NCBI GenBank assembly: GCA_963793415.1
Contig: CAWCAC010000002.1
Span: 2,852,001-2,916,000 of the forward strand
Reading direction: 5' to 3'
Source: CAXMST01 sp963793415
GTDB lineage: Bacteria; Actinomycetota; Thermoleophilia; Solirubrobacterales; 70-9
Length of the DNA stretch: 64,000 bases
A program made the translations under genes and the position numbers. Under the pieces are notes generated by a model. The model saw only the letters and a list, made by a program, of their open reading frames with translations, had not been told where the DNA came from and searched no databases. Below, piece by piece: positions 34,746-43,383 of this stretch (positions within the stretch are counted from its first letter, which is position 1; each line of letters opens with the position of its first letter).

Positions 34746-36314
34746 CTAGACGATCACCGCCGCCCCGCCCCTCCTCGGGTCGCCGGCGGCGTCGAGGGCT
34801 CCGGTCCCGGGGTCGCGGACGACGGCGTTGACGCCGCCGAAGTAGAGGTTGGGGGCGCGCCAGCGACGGACGTCGCGGCCGGCGGCGACGAGGCCCGCCG
34901 TCTCGACGCCGGGCTCGGCGTGGACGACGCCCTGCTCGAAGTGGAGGCGCGGCGCCGCGACGGCTGCCGCGGCGGGGAGCCCGTCGGCGAGGACGCGGAT
35001 CATCGTCTGCAGGATCGCGGAGCGGATCCGGTTCGAGCCGGCGCTGCCGAGCACGAGCTCGACCTCGCCGTCGCGGAGGGTCAGGGTCGGCGACATCATC
35101 GAGGGCATCCGGCGACCGGGCGGCGTCGAGTGGAATCCGAGCGGGTTCAGGTCCTGCTCGCCGAGCATGTTGTTGACGTGGACCCCGGTGCCGGGCACGA
35201 TCAGCCCGGATCCAGTCCCGTTCGAGCAGGTGACGGCGGCGCAGACGCCGTCGGCGTCGACGCTGGTGACGTGGGTGGTCGAGCCGAGGCGCTCGTCGGG
35301 ACCGGCGGCGCCCGGGCCGGCGGGAGGGGCAAGCAGCAGCTCGAACGCAGCCTCCAGCCGCGCCTCGCCGAGGAACTCGGCGGCGAAGCCCTCCTCGTAC
35401 AGACCGTCGAGGAAGCGTTCGTCGCGCGCCTCCTGGGCCCGCTCCATCGCGGCGACGAGCGCGACCGGGTCCGATCTGCCGAGCCGGTCCAGCATCGTCA
35501 GCACGAAGGCGATCAGCAGCCCGCCCGGCGACGGCGGCGCGTTGCTACGGACCTCGCGGCCGAGGTAGCGGGCGCGGACCGGCTCGCGCGAGATCGGCGC
35601 ATAGCCGGCGAGGTCGGCGGGCGAGAGCAGGCCGCCGCGTTCGAGCACCCAGGCGCAGATCCGCTCGGCTATCTCACCCTCGTAGAACGGCCTCGCGCCC
35701 TCCGCCCCGAAGCGCTCGATCGCATCGGCGAGCTCCGTCGACGAGAAGCGGTCGCCGGCCTCGAGCACCCGTCCGCCCGGGGCGTACATCTCGGCGCCGG
35801 TCGGCTCGTGCATGAGGATCGGCGCCAGCAGCGCGTAGAGATAGGCCTGCTGCGAGTTGACGACGACGCCGTCGCGGGCCAGCCCCACGGCCGGGCGGGC
35901 CAGCTCGGCCAGCGGCATCGTCCCGAACCGCTCGCAGGCCTCGGCGAGACCTGCGGGGACGCCCGGGACGCCGCAGGAGGCGGCGCCGATGTTGAAGACC
36001 TGGATCGTGTCGCCGAAGTCGACGTCGATCGGGATCAGCTCCGCCCCGCGCTCGTTGCCGCCCAGCCCCGGAGCGGCAACGAAGAAGTCGAGCAGCACGG
36101 TCTCGCCGGCCGCGTCGTGGACCAGCATGTAGCCGCCCGCTCCGAGGCCCGTCAGTGGGCTCTCCGCGACCACCGACGCGAGCACGGCCGCGACGGCGGC
36201 GTCTACGGCGTTGCCACCCTCTCTGAGCGCCCAGGCGCCCGCCTCAGCCGTCTCGGGGTGTCCCGCGGCTACGGCGCCCCGGTTGCCCTCCCCGCCCCGG
36301 AGGCCCGAGCCCAC
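34746..36314 (-). CDS. Gamma-glutamyltransferase family protein
   Basis: A 522-residue N-terminal-nucleophile hydrolase. The N-terminus AVAAGHPETAEAGAWALREGGNAVDAAVAA and LTGLGAGGYMLVHD are GGT hallmarks. The autoprocessing/nucleophile Thr is the first T of TTHVTSVDADG (about residue 345). GRRMPSMMSPTLTL and GSAGSNRI are in the small subunit. No signal peptide is seen, so it may be cytoplasmic, unlike classical periplasmic GGT. It starts at GTG 36314, 10 nt after the ftsZ stop; the longer frame lies inside ftsZ. It probably cleaves gamma-glutamyl peptides such as mercapturate- or glutathione-like thiols. Confidence 0.88.
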   Translation of the reverse strand: MGSGLRGGEGNRGAVAAGHPETAEAGAWALREGGNAVDAAVAAVLASVVAESPLTGLGAGGYMLVHDAAGETVLLDFFVAAPGLGGNERGAELIPIDVDFGDTIQVFNIGAASCGVPGVPAGLAEACERFGTMPLAELARPAVGLARDGVVVNSQQAYLYALLAPILMHEPTGAEMYAPGGRVLEAGDRFSSTELADAIERFGAEGARPFYEGEIAERICAWVLERGGLLSPADLAGYAPISREPVRARYLGREVRSNAPPSPGGLLIAFVLTMLDRLGRSDPVALVAAMERAQEARDERFLDGLYEEGFAAEFLGEARLEAAFELLLAPPAGPGAAGPDERLGSTTHVTSVDADGVCAAVTCSNGTGSGLIVPGTGVHVNNMLGEQDLNPLGFHSTPPGRRMPSMMSPTLTLRDGEVELVLGSAGSNRIRSAILQTMIRVLADGLPAAAAVAAPRLHFEQGVVHAEPGVETAGLVAAGRDVRRWRAPNLYFGGVNAVVRDPGTGALDAAGDPRRGGAAVIV

Positions 36315-36324
36315 GGCGTCGCCG

Positions 36325-37767
36325 CTAGTTCGGGATGAACTCGGGGACGTCGATGCCGAGCTCGCCCGGCTCGCGCTGGTAACCCGGCACGCGCTTGGCG
36401 CCGGTCTTGTCGCCGCTCGTTCCGCGGCGGGCCGAGGGCCGCGCCGTCGAGCGCTGGACGCCGGTCGAGGTCCCGTCGGCACGGCGGCCGCGGGCGTCGA
36501 AGCGGGTCGCGATCACGGTCACCCAGATCTGCTCGTGCAGGGTCTCGTCGACGTTGGCGCCGAAGATGATGTGCGCCTCGGGGTGAGCGGCTTCCTGGAT
36601 CACGCGGGCCGCCTCCGAGATCTCGATCAGGGAGAGGTCGGGGCCACCGGTGATCGAGAGCAGGATCGAGCGGGCCCCCTCGATCGAGGTCTCGAGCAGG
36701 GGCGAGGAGATCGCGCGCTCGGAGGCGAACGCCGCCCGCGAGTCGCCGGTCCCCATGCCGATGCCGAGCAGGGCCGGGCCGGCGTCGCGCATCGTCGTGC
36801 GGACATCGGCGAAGTCGAGGTTGATCAGGGCCGGGAGCGTGATCAGGTCGCTGATGCCCTGAACGCCCTGGCGCAGGACGTCATCGGCAACACGGAACGC
36901 CTCCACCATCGACGTATTGCGCTCGAGCACCGAGAGCAGCCGGTCGTTGGGGACGACGATCAGGGTGTCGACCTCCTCGGCCAGCGCCTCGACGCCCTTC
37001 TCGGCCTGCTTGGCGCGGCGCGAGCCCTCGAACGAGAACGGCTTCGTGACGATGCCGACCGTGAGCGCGCCGACGTCGCGAGCGAGACGTGCGATTACCG
37101 GCGCGGCGCCCGTGCCGGTGCCCCCGCCCGCTCCGGCGGCGACGAAGATCATGTCGGAGCCCTTCAGCATCCGCTTGATCCGGTCCTGCTCCTCGAACGC
37201 GGCCCGGTAGCCGAGCTCGGGGTCCGAGCCGGAGCCGAGACCGCGGGTGACGCCGCCACCGATGTGGACGGTGACGTCGGCGGCGCTCGACTGCAGCGAC
37301 TGAAGGTCGGTGTTGACGGCCATGAACTCGACACCGGAGATGCCGGCCTCGACCATCCGATTGACGGCGTTGACACCGCCGCCGCCGACACCGACGACGC
37401 GGATCACCGGGTCGTGGATCTCGGGCGTGTCCATCGCCGAGATGCGGCCCGAGGGCTCGCCGCGGCCGTAGGCGGCCTCGCGGTCCTCGCGATCGGGATG
37501 GCTGTGGCTGAAGACGTCGCGGAGCCTGTCCTTGGGCTCGCGCCGGGGAGGCGAGGGGGCCGGCGCGGGCTCGGCCGGCGCCGGGGGCGCGGGCTCGGCT
37601 ACCGGCTCGGGCTCCGGCTCCGGCTCGGGAGCTGCGGCCTGCGGCTCGGGTTCGGGAGCGGGGCGCTCCTCGCGCTGGCGCCGCGGCTCGGGTCGCGCCG
37701 GCGGCTCGGGGGGATCGTCTGGAGCTTCGGTCGAACGGAACAGGTCGGCGAGGGGTCCCTCGCGCAT
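36325..37767 (-). CDS. ftsZ: FtsZ with long Glu/Pro-rich N-terminal extension
   Basis: Tubulin-like division GTPase. The core runs from VIRVVGVGGGGVNAVNRM; the GTP loop GAGGGTGTGAAPV, the T7 loop NLDFADVRTTM and the C-terminal peptide LGIDVPEFIPN are present. A core-only start exists at ATG 37434, but an open, in-frame, Glu/Pro-rich stretch of about 110 residues precedes it, back to ATG 37767 (MREGPLADLFRSTE), just 10 nt after the parA stop. The extension resembles the one on the adjacent ParA. Canonical ftsZ lies in the dcw cluster; here it sits between parA and ggt, so it could be the sole FtsZ relocated or a second copy. Confidence 0.9.
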   Translation of the reverse strand: MREGPLADLFRSTEAPDDPPEPPARPEPRRQREERPAPEPEPQAAAPEPEPEPEPVAEPAPPAPAEPAPAPSPPRREPKDRLRDVFSHSHPDREDREAAYGRGEPSGRISAMDTPEIHDPVIRVVGVGGGGVNAVNRMVEAGISGVEFMAVNTDLQSLQSSAADVTVHIGGGVTRGLGSGSDPELGYRAAFEEQDRIKRMLKGSDMIFVAAGAGGGTGTGAAPVIARLARDVGALTVGIVTKPFSFEGSRRAKQAEKGVEALAEEVDTLIVVPNDRLLSVLERNTSMVEAFRVADDVLRQGVQGISDLITLPALINLDFADVRTTMRDAGPALLGIGMGTGDSRAAFASERAISSPLLETSIEGARSILLSITGGPDLSLIEISEAARVIQEAAHPEAHIIFGANVDETLHEQIWVTVIATRFDARGRRADGTSTGVQRSTARPSARRGTSGDKTGAKRVPGYQREPGELGIDVPEFIPN

Positions 37768-37777
37768 GCTCGCCCGC

Positions 37778-39151
37778 TTAGGTCGCCTGGCCATGAGTCA
37801 GGACCTCCTCCGCAAGGTCTCGGTAGTACTTGGCGGCGTTGCTGTGCGAATCGTACTTGAGCACCGAGCTGCCCTTGACGGGGGCTTCCGCGAACTTGAT
37901 CGCCTTCTTGATCCGGGTGTTGAAGACGAGGTCGCCGAAGTTCTCCTCGAGGATCTCGACGGCCTCCTTCGCGTGCACCGTCCGCGAGTCCAGCATCGTC
38001 GGCAGGATGCCCTCGATCTGGACGTTCGGATTGAGGTTCTCGCGGATCATCTCGAGCGTGTTCTGGAGCTGGACCAGCCCACGCATCGACAGATACTCGC
38101 ACTGGACGGGGACGATCACCTTGTCGGCGGCCGTCAGAGCGTTGATCGTCAGCAGTCCGAGGCTCGGCGGCGTGTCGATGCAGACGAAGTCGTAAACGTC
38201 GGAAACCTCCGCGAGAGCCTTCTGCAGCGACCGCTCGCGGCCGATCTGCGTGCTCATCGCGATCTCGGCACCGGCCAGGTCGATCGAGGCGACCGCTATG
38301 TCGATCTCGCGGTGCTGGATGATCTCGCTGATCGGCATCTTGTTGACGAGCACGTCGTAGAGCGACTTCTCGACCTCGTCGGGATCGATGCCCTGGCTCA
38401 TGGTCAGGTTGCCCTGCGGGTCGAGGTCGACGCAGAGGACGTTGTGGCCGGACTCCGAGAGCGCAACGGCAAGGTTCAGCGTCGTCGTCGTCTTGGCGAC
38501 GCCGCCCTTCTGGTTGGCGAAGGCGTAGACCTTCATCCGGCGCTCGGCGTCGGGCTCGTCGAGCTGCTCGGGCGCGTACGGGTGCCGCTTCTTCATCGTC
38601 GGCGCGATCAGGTCCTCGGCGGAGACGCGACCCTCGTCGACGTCGCCGCTCCAGGCTTCGTCGGAACGATCCTTCTTCGCGGTCCCCTGGACGGCGCGGC
38701 GGAGTTCCTCCTTCTCGAGCGTGCCCGTGTCGGGCTCCTCGTGGCTGGGGCTCTCTGCCCGCGCGACCACGGGCTCTGCGTCCTCGGGCTCGGGCGGAGT
38801 CATCGAATCGGCCTCCAAAGTTGGTTCGGCTTGGGGAGCGGCGGCGGCCTCGGGGGAGGGCTTCTCCTCCTCGGCGGCCGGCGCATGCTGCTCAGGCTCG
38901 GGGATGACGGGCGTCTCGGCGACCGGAGCCGGCTCGGTGCTCTCGGCGACCGGAGCCGGCTCGGGCTCGGGCTCGGCTGCGACCGGCGGCGCCGGGCGCT
39001 CCTCGACGTGGGCGGCGGCCGGCTCGGGCTCGGTGCCCATCACCGCGGTGGCACGCTCGTCGGCGTCGGCGGTCGCGGTCTCGGAGTGGCGCGCGTCGGG
39101 TGAATCTCCCTCGCGCCCTGCATCGGTCTTTTTCCTGTTGAACAAGCCCAT
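37778..39151 (-). CDS. ParA/Soj family ATPase with Glu/Pro-rich N-terminal extension
   Basis: A 457-residue protein. Residues 1-205 are acidic, Glu/Pro/Ala-rich and probably disordered, starting MGLFNRKK. Residues 206-457 are a complete ParA: deviant Walker A KGGVAKTTTTLN, VDLDPQGNLT, DFVCIDTPPSLGLLT and the DNA-binding C-terminus. Catalytic Lys and Asp residues are present. No ParB or parS is visible. Its stop is 10 nt before the ftsZ start, so ParA and FtsZ are co-expressed, which suggests Z-ring or nucleoid positioning (MipZ-like idea, inference) rather than classical chromosome partition. Confidence 0.88.
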   Translation of the reverse strand: MGLFNRKKTDAGREGDSPDARHSETATADADERATAVMGTEPEPAAAHVEERPAPPVAAEPEPEPAPVAESTEPAPVAETPVIPEPEQHAPAAEEEKPSPEAAAAPQAEPTLEADSMTPPEPEDAEPVVARAESPSHEEPDTGTLEKEELRRAVQGTAKKDRSDEAWSGDVDEGRVSAEDLIAPTMKKRHPYAPEQLDEPDAERRMKVYAFANQKGGVAKTTTTLNLAVALSESGHNVLCVDLDPQGNLTMSQGIDPDEVEKSLYDVLVNKMPISEIIQHREIDIAVASIDLAGAEIAMSTQIGRERSLQKALAEVSDVYDFVCIDTPPSLGLLTINALTAADKVIVPVQCEYLSMRGLVQLQNTLEMIRENLNPNVQIEGILPTMLDSRTVHAKEAVEILEENFGDLVFNTRIKKAIKFAEAPVKGSSVLKYDSHSNAAKYYRDLAEEVLTHGQAT

Positions 39152-39300
39152 CTCGTCGGCCCTTTTCGCTCGCTGCCCGGGCTTTCCTGCATTCCTCCTC
39201 CGGATGCCGGGCGCGCTGCACGACGGCGCCCGCCTCCCGGACCGTCGGCGAATGGGAGAATGCGGCGATCGCGGAGCTGCTCGATAAGCGGATTCTTTTC

Positions 39301-40194
39301 GTGACCGGCAAGGGCGGCGTCGGCAAGACGACGATCGCGCTTGCGCTCGGGATCGCGGCGGCGCGCGCCGGCAAGCGCACGATCGTCTGCGAGGTCGCGG
39401 CGCAGGAGTCGGCGGCGCGCATGTTCGGTCACGCCGACATCGGCTTCAACGAGGTCGAGCTGCGGCAGAACCTGTACGCGATCTCGATCGACCCCGACGC
39501 CTCGATGCGCGAGTACCTGGAGCTGCAGCTGCCGGTCAGGGCGATGGGCGACCTCCTCTACCGCAGCAAGATCTTCTCCTATCTCGCCGCCGCCACCCCG
39601 GGACTGAAGGAGATGGTCACGATCGGGAAGATCTGGGAGCTTGCGCAGCCGAAGCGGAAGACGCGCAGCGCCGAGCCCTACGACCTCGTCATCGTCGACG
39701 CTCCGGCGACCGGGCACGGCATCGGCCTGATGCAGAGCCCAAAGACCTTTGCCGAGATCGCCCGCGTCGGCCCGATGGCGACGCAGGCGACGACGATCAA
39801 CAAGACGATCACGAACCCGAAGGAGGCCGGGGTGCTGATCGTCGCCCTGCCCGAGGAGATGCCCGTCAACGAGTCCGCGTCGCTCGAGGCCGAGCTGATC
39901 GACTCGATCGGGATCTCGGTCGACCGCCTCTACATGAACGGGCTCTACCCCGAGCGCTTCGAGCCGGCCGAGGTCGAGACGATCAGCGGGGCCCTGCCCG
40001 ACTCCGAGGGCGCGGTCGCAACCGCGCTCGGTGCGGCGATCGACGAGAGCCGGCGCGCCCACGCACACCGGGAGCAGCTCGCCCGCCTGCAGGAGCTGGC
40101 GCGGACCAACGTCGACGAGCTCCCCTTCTTCTTCACGCCGCGGCTCGGCGTCGCCGAGCTCGACCAGCTGGCGACGGAGATGGGCGAGCTTTGA
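39301..40194 (+). CDS. ArsA/Get3-like ATPase 1
   Basis: A P-loop ATPase of the anion-transporting ArsA/Get3 class. Walker A GKGGVGKTT starts at the third residue if GTG 39301 is used, but the frame is open upstream and encodes LLDKRILFV, the expected first strand. The real start is therefore probably a non-ATG codon (for example CTG 39274). Other motifs: YDLVIVDAPATGHG and VNESASLEAEL. The C-terminus is normal. It overlaps the second ATPase by 4 nt (TTGA). Paired ArsA-like genes are common in actinobacteria and likely form a heterodimer; arsenic resistance genes are absent, so cargo is unknown. Confidence 0.82.
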   Translation: MTGKGGVGKTTIALALGIAAARAGKRTIVCEVAAQESAARMFGHADIGFNEVELRQNLYAISIDPDASMREYLELQLPVRAMGDLLYRSKIFSYLAAATPGLKEMVTIGKIWELAQPKRKTRSAEPYDLVIVDAPATGHGIGLMQSPKTFAEIARVGPMATQATTINKTITNPKEAGVLIVALPEEMPVNESASLEAELIDSIGISVDRLYMNGLYPERFEPAEVETISGALPDSEGAVATALGAAIDESRRAHAHREQLARLQELARTNVDELPFFFTPRLGVAELDQLATEMGEL

Positions 40195-41330
40195 AATCGA
40201 TCGAGGACATCCTCGAGGACCGCGAGATCTGCATCTGTGCGGGCTCGGGCGGCGTCGGCAAGACGACCACGTCGGCGGCGATCGCGGCCGGGATGGCAGC
40301 CCGCGGAAAGAAGGTCGCCGTGCTCACGATCGACCCGGCGAAGCGCCTCGCCGACTCGCTCGGGCTGAGCGAGCTCGGCAACACCGAGCGCCAGGTCGAT
40401 CCGGCCCTGTTCACCGAGGCCGGGATCGATCCCGGCGAGGGCGAGCTCTGGGCGATGATGCTCGACGCGAAGGCAACCTTCGACGAGGTCGTCCGCAAGC
40501 ACGCGCCCGACGCCGAGACGCGCGACCGGATCCTCGAGAACCGGATCTACCGCCAGATCTCCAATGCGCTCGCCGGCTCCCAGGAGTACATGGCGATGGA
40601 GAAGCTGTACGAGATCCACGAGCAGGGCCGCTACGACCTGCTCGTTCTCGACACCCCACCGAGCCGCAACGCGCTCGACTTTCTCGACGCTCCGCGGCGG
40701 CTGACCCAGTTCATCGAGGGCCGCTCGCTGCAGCTGTTCATCCGGCCGACCGGCTTCGGCATGCGCGTTCTCGGCCGCGGCTCATCGGTCGTCTTCGGCG
40801 TCCTCAAGCGGATCACGGGCCTCGATCTGATCCAGGATCTGTCCGAGTTCTTCACCGCGATGTCAGGGATGGTCGGCGGCTTCCGCGAACGCGCGAAGAA
40901 GGTCAACGAGCTGCTCGCCGACGATCGGACCTCTTTCCTGGTCGTCTGCGGGCCGGCCGGGGAGCCGATCAACGAGGCCGTCTACTTCCACCGCAAGCTG
41001 ATCGAGTCGCACCTCCCGTTCGGCGGCGTGATCGTCAACAAGGTCCACGCCGAGGGCAGGCACGCCGCACCGCCCGAGGATCTCGCCGAGCAGCTCGGGG
41101 ACGCGCTCGCCGACGACGAACTTGGCGGCCGCGTCGCCGACAACTTCGAGGACTACCGGGCGCTGGCCGATCGCGATGCGCGCAACATCGCGACACTGGC
41201 GGAGGAGCTCGGATCAGCGACCGTGATCGAGGTCCCGTACCTGACCGAGGACGTCCACGACCTCCGCGGCCTCTTCCACATCAACGAGTACCTGTTCGAC
41301 CGGGCGGAGCCCGCCCGGTCGAAGCGCTGA
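40191..41330 (+). CDS. ArsA/Get3-like ATPase 2
   Basis: A 379-residue partner of the preceding ATPase, starting at TTG 40191 in the overlap TTGA. Walker A is GSGGVGKTTTSAA, switch I-like VLTIDPAKRLADSLG, Walker B-like YDLLVLDTPPSRNALDFLDAP. A helical region (about 180-250) contains hydrophobic residues that in Get3 bind tail-anchored segments. The C-terminus VIEVPYLTEDVHDLRGLFHINEYLF is family-typical. No Cys triad for arsenite is seen. A membrane-protein targeting role is possible (inference). Confidence 0.87.
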   Translation: MKSIEDILEDREICICAGSGGVGKTTTSAAIAAGMAARGKKVAVLTIDPAKRLADSLGLSELGNTERQVDPALFTEAGIDPGEGELWAMMLDAKATFDEVVRKHAPDAETRDRILENRIYRQISNALAGSQEYMAMEKLYEIHEQGRYDLLVLDTPPSRNALDFLDAPRRLTQFIEGRSLQLFIRPTGFGMRVLGRGSSVVFGVLKRITGLDLIQDLSEFFTAMSGMVGGFRERAKKVNELLADDRTSFLVVCGPAGEPINEAVYFHRKLIESHLPFGGVIVNKVHAEGRHAAPPEDLAEQLGDALADDELGGRVADNFEDYRALADRDARNIATLAEELGSATVIEVPYLTEDVHDLRGLFHINEYLFDRAEPARSKR

Positions 41331-41333
41331 GGC

Positions 41334-43208
41334 TCAGCCCGCCTGCGCCCTGCGGGGCTCGTCGCCGCCGACACTCCAGTTGGTCTCGGTGCGTGGGAAG
41401 AGGTACTGGACACGCGCCCGGACCTCCTCGCGCTCCATCGGCGGCTTGCTCAGCTCGTCGATGTGGTTGGCACCCTCGGGGCGCGCCGGGAAGGCCATCG
41501 TCACCGACTTCTCCTCGCTGACTTCCTCGAGCCAGTTCGGCGGGCTGAACTCATCGCTCTCGTCCTCGGCCATCGCCGCGGCCGCGGGCTCGGGCTCGGG
41601 CTCGGGCTCGGACGCCGCGACGGGCTCCGGAGTCGCCTCCGGCTCTTCCGCCTCGGGTCGCTCCAGCTGACGCGGCAGCGGCAGCGGCTCGGGCCGGTTG
41701 GGACGCGAGGCCTGGATCAGCGGCTCGGGATCGCGCTCAAAGCGCTCGAACGCCTCGGCCGATGCGATCGCGTCGTCGAAGACCTCGTCGGAGCCGGCCT
41801 CGTGCTCGCCCGTGCCGATCAACTCGGTCACGCCCGTGTCGGCCTCGATCGGCTCGCGCAGACGCTCGAACTCCACTTCGACCTCCTCGGGCTCGGACTC
41901 GGCCTCGGCGACGGTCTCCCACTCGGTCGTCTCGCCGAGCGAGGCCGGGCTCTCGCCGACGTTGAAGCCGTCTGCGAGCAGCATCTCGTCGGCAGCGGCG
42001 CGTAGGTCGCTGCCGAGCTCGCCGCTGACGCCGCGACGCAGGATCGTGCGCAGCAGGTCCTCGATCCCGGATGCGACCTCCGACGGGGAAGCGGGGCCGG
42101 AGCCGGCGGGCTCGCCGCTCCAGAGCTCACGCTCGAGCGAGATCGCCTGCTCGACGAGCTCCTTGGTCGCGATCCGCTGCTCGCCGTCGGCGGCAAGAGC
42201 GGCGGCGCGCATCGGCAGGCCGACGCCCGCTGGGCCCTCGCCCTCGAGCAGGAAGCGGAGACCGAGCAGGTGGTCGTTGAGCGCGTCGATCGCACCGCGG
42301 CGGTCGAGACCGCTCTCGAACCGGAGCAGGGCACGACGCAGGCGCGTGACCCGCTTCGGGTGCACGGAGACGGTGCGAGCGAGGTCGATCAGGCCGGGGA
42401 GCTCGTCTTCGGAGAGGCGGTAGCCGCCCGGGCGCGGGCGCGCGGCCCCCGTCGCAATCCGGCGCCAGCGGTCGCCGGCGACGCGGACCCAGCCGTGCGG
42501 GCCGAGGCCGACGCCGCCGCCCTTGTAGAGACGAAGCGCCGTGACGACGCGTTCGAAGGTCTTGGCGACGCGGTCGCCGGCCCCCGAGAGGCCACCGTCG
42601 TCGTCGAGCGCGATTCGCGCGCTGATCAGGAAGGTCGGCTCCCAGCCGGCGCCGGCGGGCCGGTCGCTCTTGCCGGCCTCGGGCGGCGCATCGACAGTGT
42701 CGGCGCGGACGATCGAGGCGCCCTTGAGGTCGATCCGGGTCGCGTCGGCGGTGAAGCCGACGAGCGGCACCACGGCCTCGACCTCCCCGGCCTCGGGCTC
42801 GCTGCACTCCTCGACCTCGTCGATGGCGGCGGCGAAGCGGTCGTCGTCGATCGCGAAGTCGGAGCAGCCGTCCCACATGCGGGCGAGGAAGTAGGTGACG
42901 GCGAGCGTCGAGCGCTCGACCGAGTCGGCGGGCGGCGCGATCCCGGCCTCCTCGAGGTAGGCGGCGGCGAGGTCGCTGCGGCGCATCGTCTCGGCTGCTT
43001 CCCGGAAGCTGTCGAGCTCGCGCAGCTCGGTCGCGTTGTCGCGAACGAACTTCGCGGTCAGCGGCCGGTACTGGCAGAACGCGAACCCATCACCGGGCTC
43101 AGCGATCTCGTAGGGAATCTCCTGGCCGCTCTCGACGATATCGGCGAAGACCGCCGATGCGTCGCGGGCCAGCGCTGTCAGTGTGTGTCGTAGATGAAGA
43201 TCGCGCAC
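41334..43208 (-). CDS. Large protein of unknown function with ApeA/HEPN-like segment
   Basis: A 624-residue soluble protein; GTG 43208 (VRDLHLRHTLTALARDAS) is used because the longer frame enters repeat copy B. Residues 1-290 are mixed alpha/beta and include FAFCQYRPLTAKFVRDN and LDDDGGLSGAGDRVAKTFERVVTALRLYKGG. Residues about 330-400 (RALLRFESGLDRRGAIDALNDHLLGLRFLLEGE ... RAAALA) resemble the helical ApeA-like HEPN pattern, although I see no RxxxxH motif. From about 470 on it is acidic, with Glu/Pro runs like those of the nearby ParA and FtsZ. It is convergent with the ArsA pair, 3 nt apart. Function unknown. Confidence 0.6.
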   Translation of the reverse strand: MRDLHLRHTLTALARDASAVFADIVESGQEIPYEIAEPGDGFAFCQYRPLTAKFVRDNATELRELDSFREAAETMRRSDLAAAYLEEAGIAPPADSVERSTLAVTYFLARMWDGCSDFAIDDDRFAAAIDEVEECSEPEAGEVEAVVPLVGFTADATRIDLKGASIVRADTVDAPPEAGKSDRPAGAGWEPTFLISARIALDDDGGLSGAGDRVAKTFERVVTALRLYKGGGVGLGPHGWVRVAGDRWRRIATGAARPRPGGYRLSEDELPGLIDLARTVSVHPKRVTRLRRALLRFESGLDRRGAIDALNDHLLGLRFLLEGEGPAGVGLPMRAAALAADGEQRIATKELVEQAISLERELWSGEPAGSGPASPSEVASGIEDLLRTILRRGVSGELGSDLRAAADEMLLADGFNVGESPASLGETTEWETVAEAESEPEEVEVEFERLREPIEADTGVTELIGTGEHEAGSDEVFDDAIASAEAFERFERDPEPLIQASRPNRPEPLPLPRQLERPEAEEPEATPEPVAASEPEPEPEPAAAAMAEDESDEFSPPNWLEEVSEEKSVTMAFPARPEGANHIDELSKPPMEREEVRARVQYLFPRTETNWSVGGDEPRRAQAG

Positions 43209-43273
43209 GAATGCGGTCTTCGCCCGCGCCCTCCCTCTTCCTTGTCTGCAAGATCCCTTGCGAGTTATGACGG

Positions 43274-43370
43274 AGTCCTCTGACGCGGCGCCTGGCACCA
43301 CCCACTCGGGGCTTATGTGGCTCCGCCACACCGCGCCCCTCGCGTGCGGCGCCATGCTTGGTCAGAGAAC
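43274..43370 (-). repeat. ~100-nt palindromic element, copy B
   Basis: Inverted copy of the element at 27943-28042. On the minus strand it reads GTTCTCTGAC ... GTCAGAGGAC with the same GGGGC/GCCCC and TGTGGC-GGA-GCCACA stems. The inner arm reads GGCGCCGCAC against GTGGTGCC, so the bases that differ from copy A change on both sides and stay paired. It lies 13 nt after the stop of the AIM24 gene, in the same orientation to that gene as copy A to its upstream gene. Confidence 0.85.
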
Positions 43371-43383
43371 CCCTTTGCGAAGC

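Noticed and set aside
39301..41330. Arsenite efflux (arsA) operon
   Set aside because: No Cys triad, arsB, arsD or arsR; the pair fits the general actinobacterial ArsA/Get3-like group.
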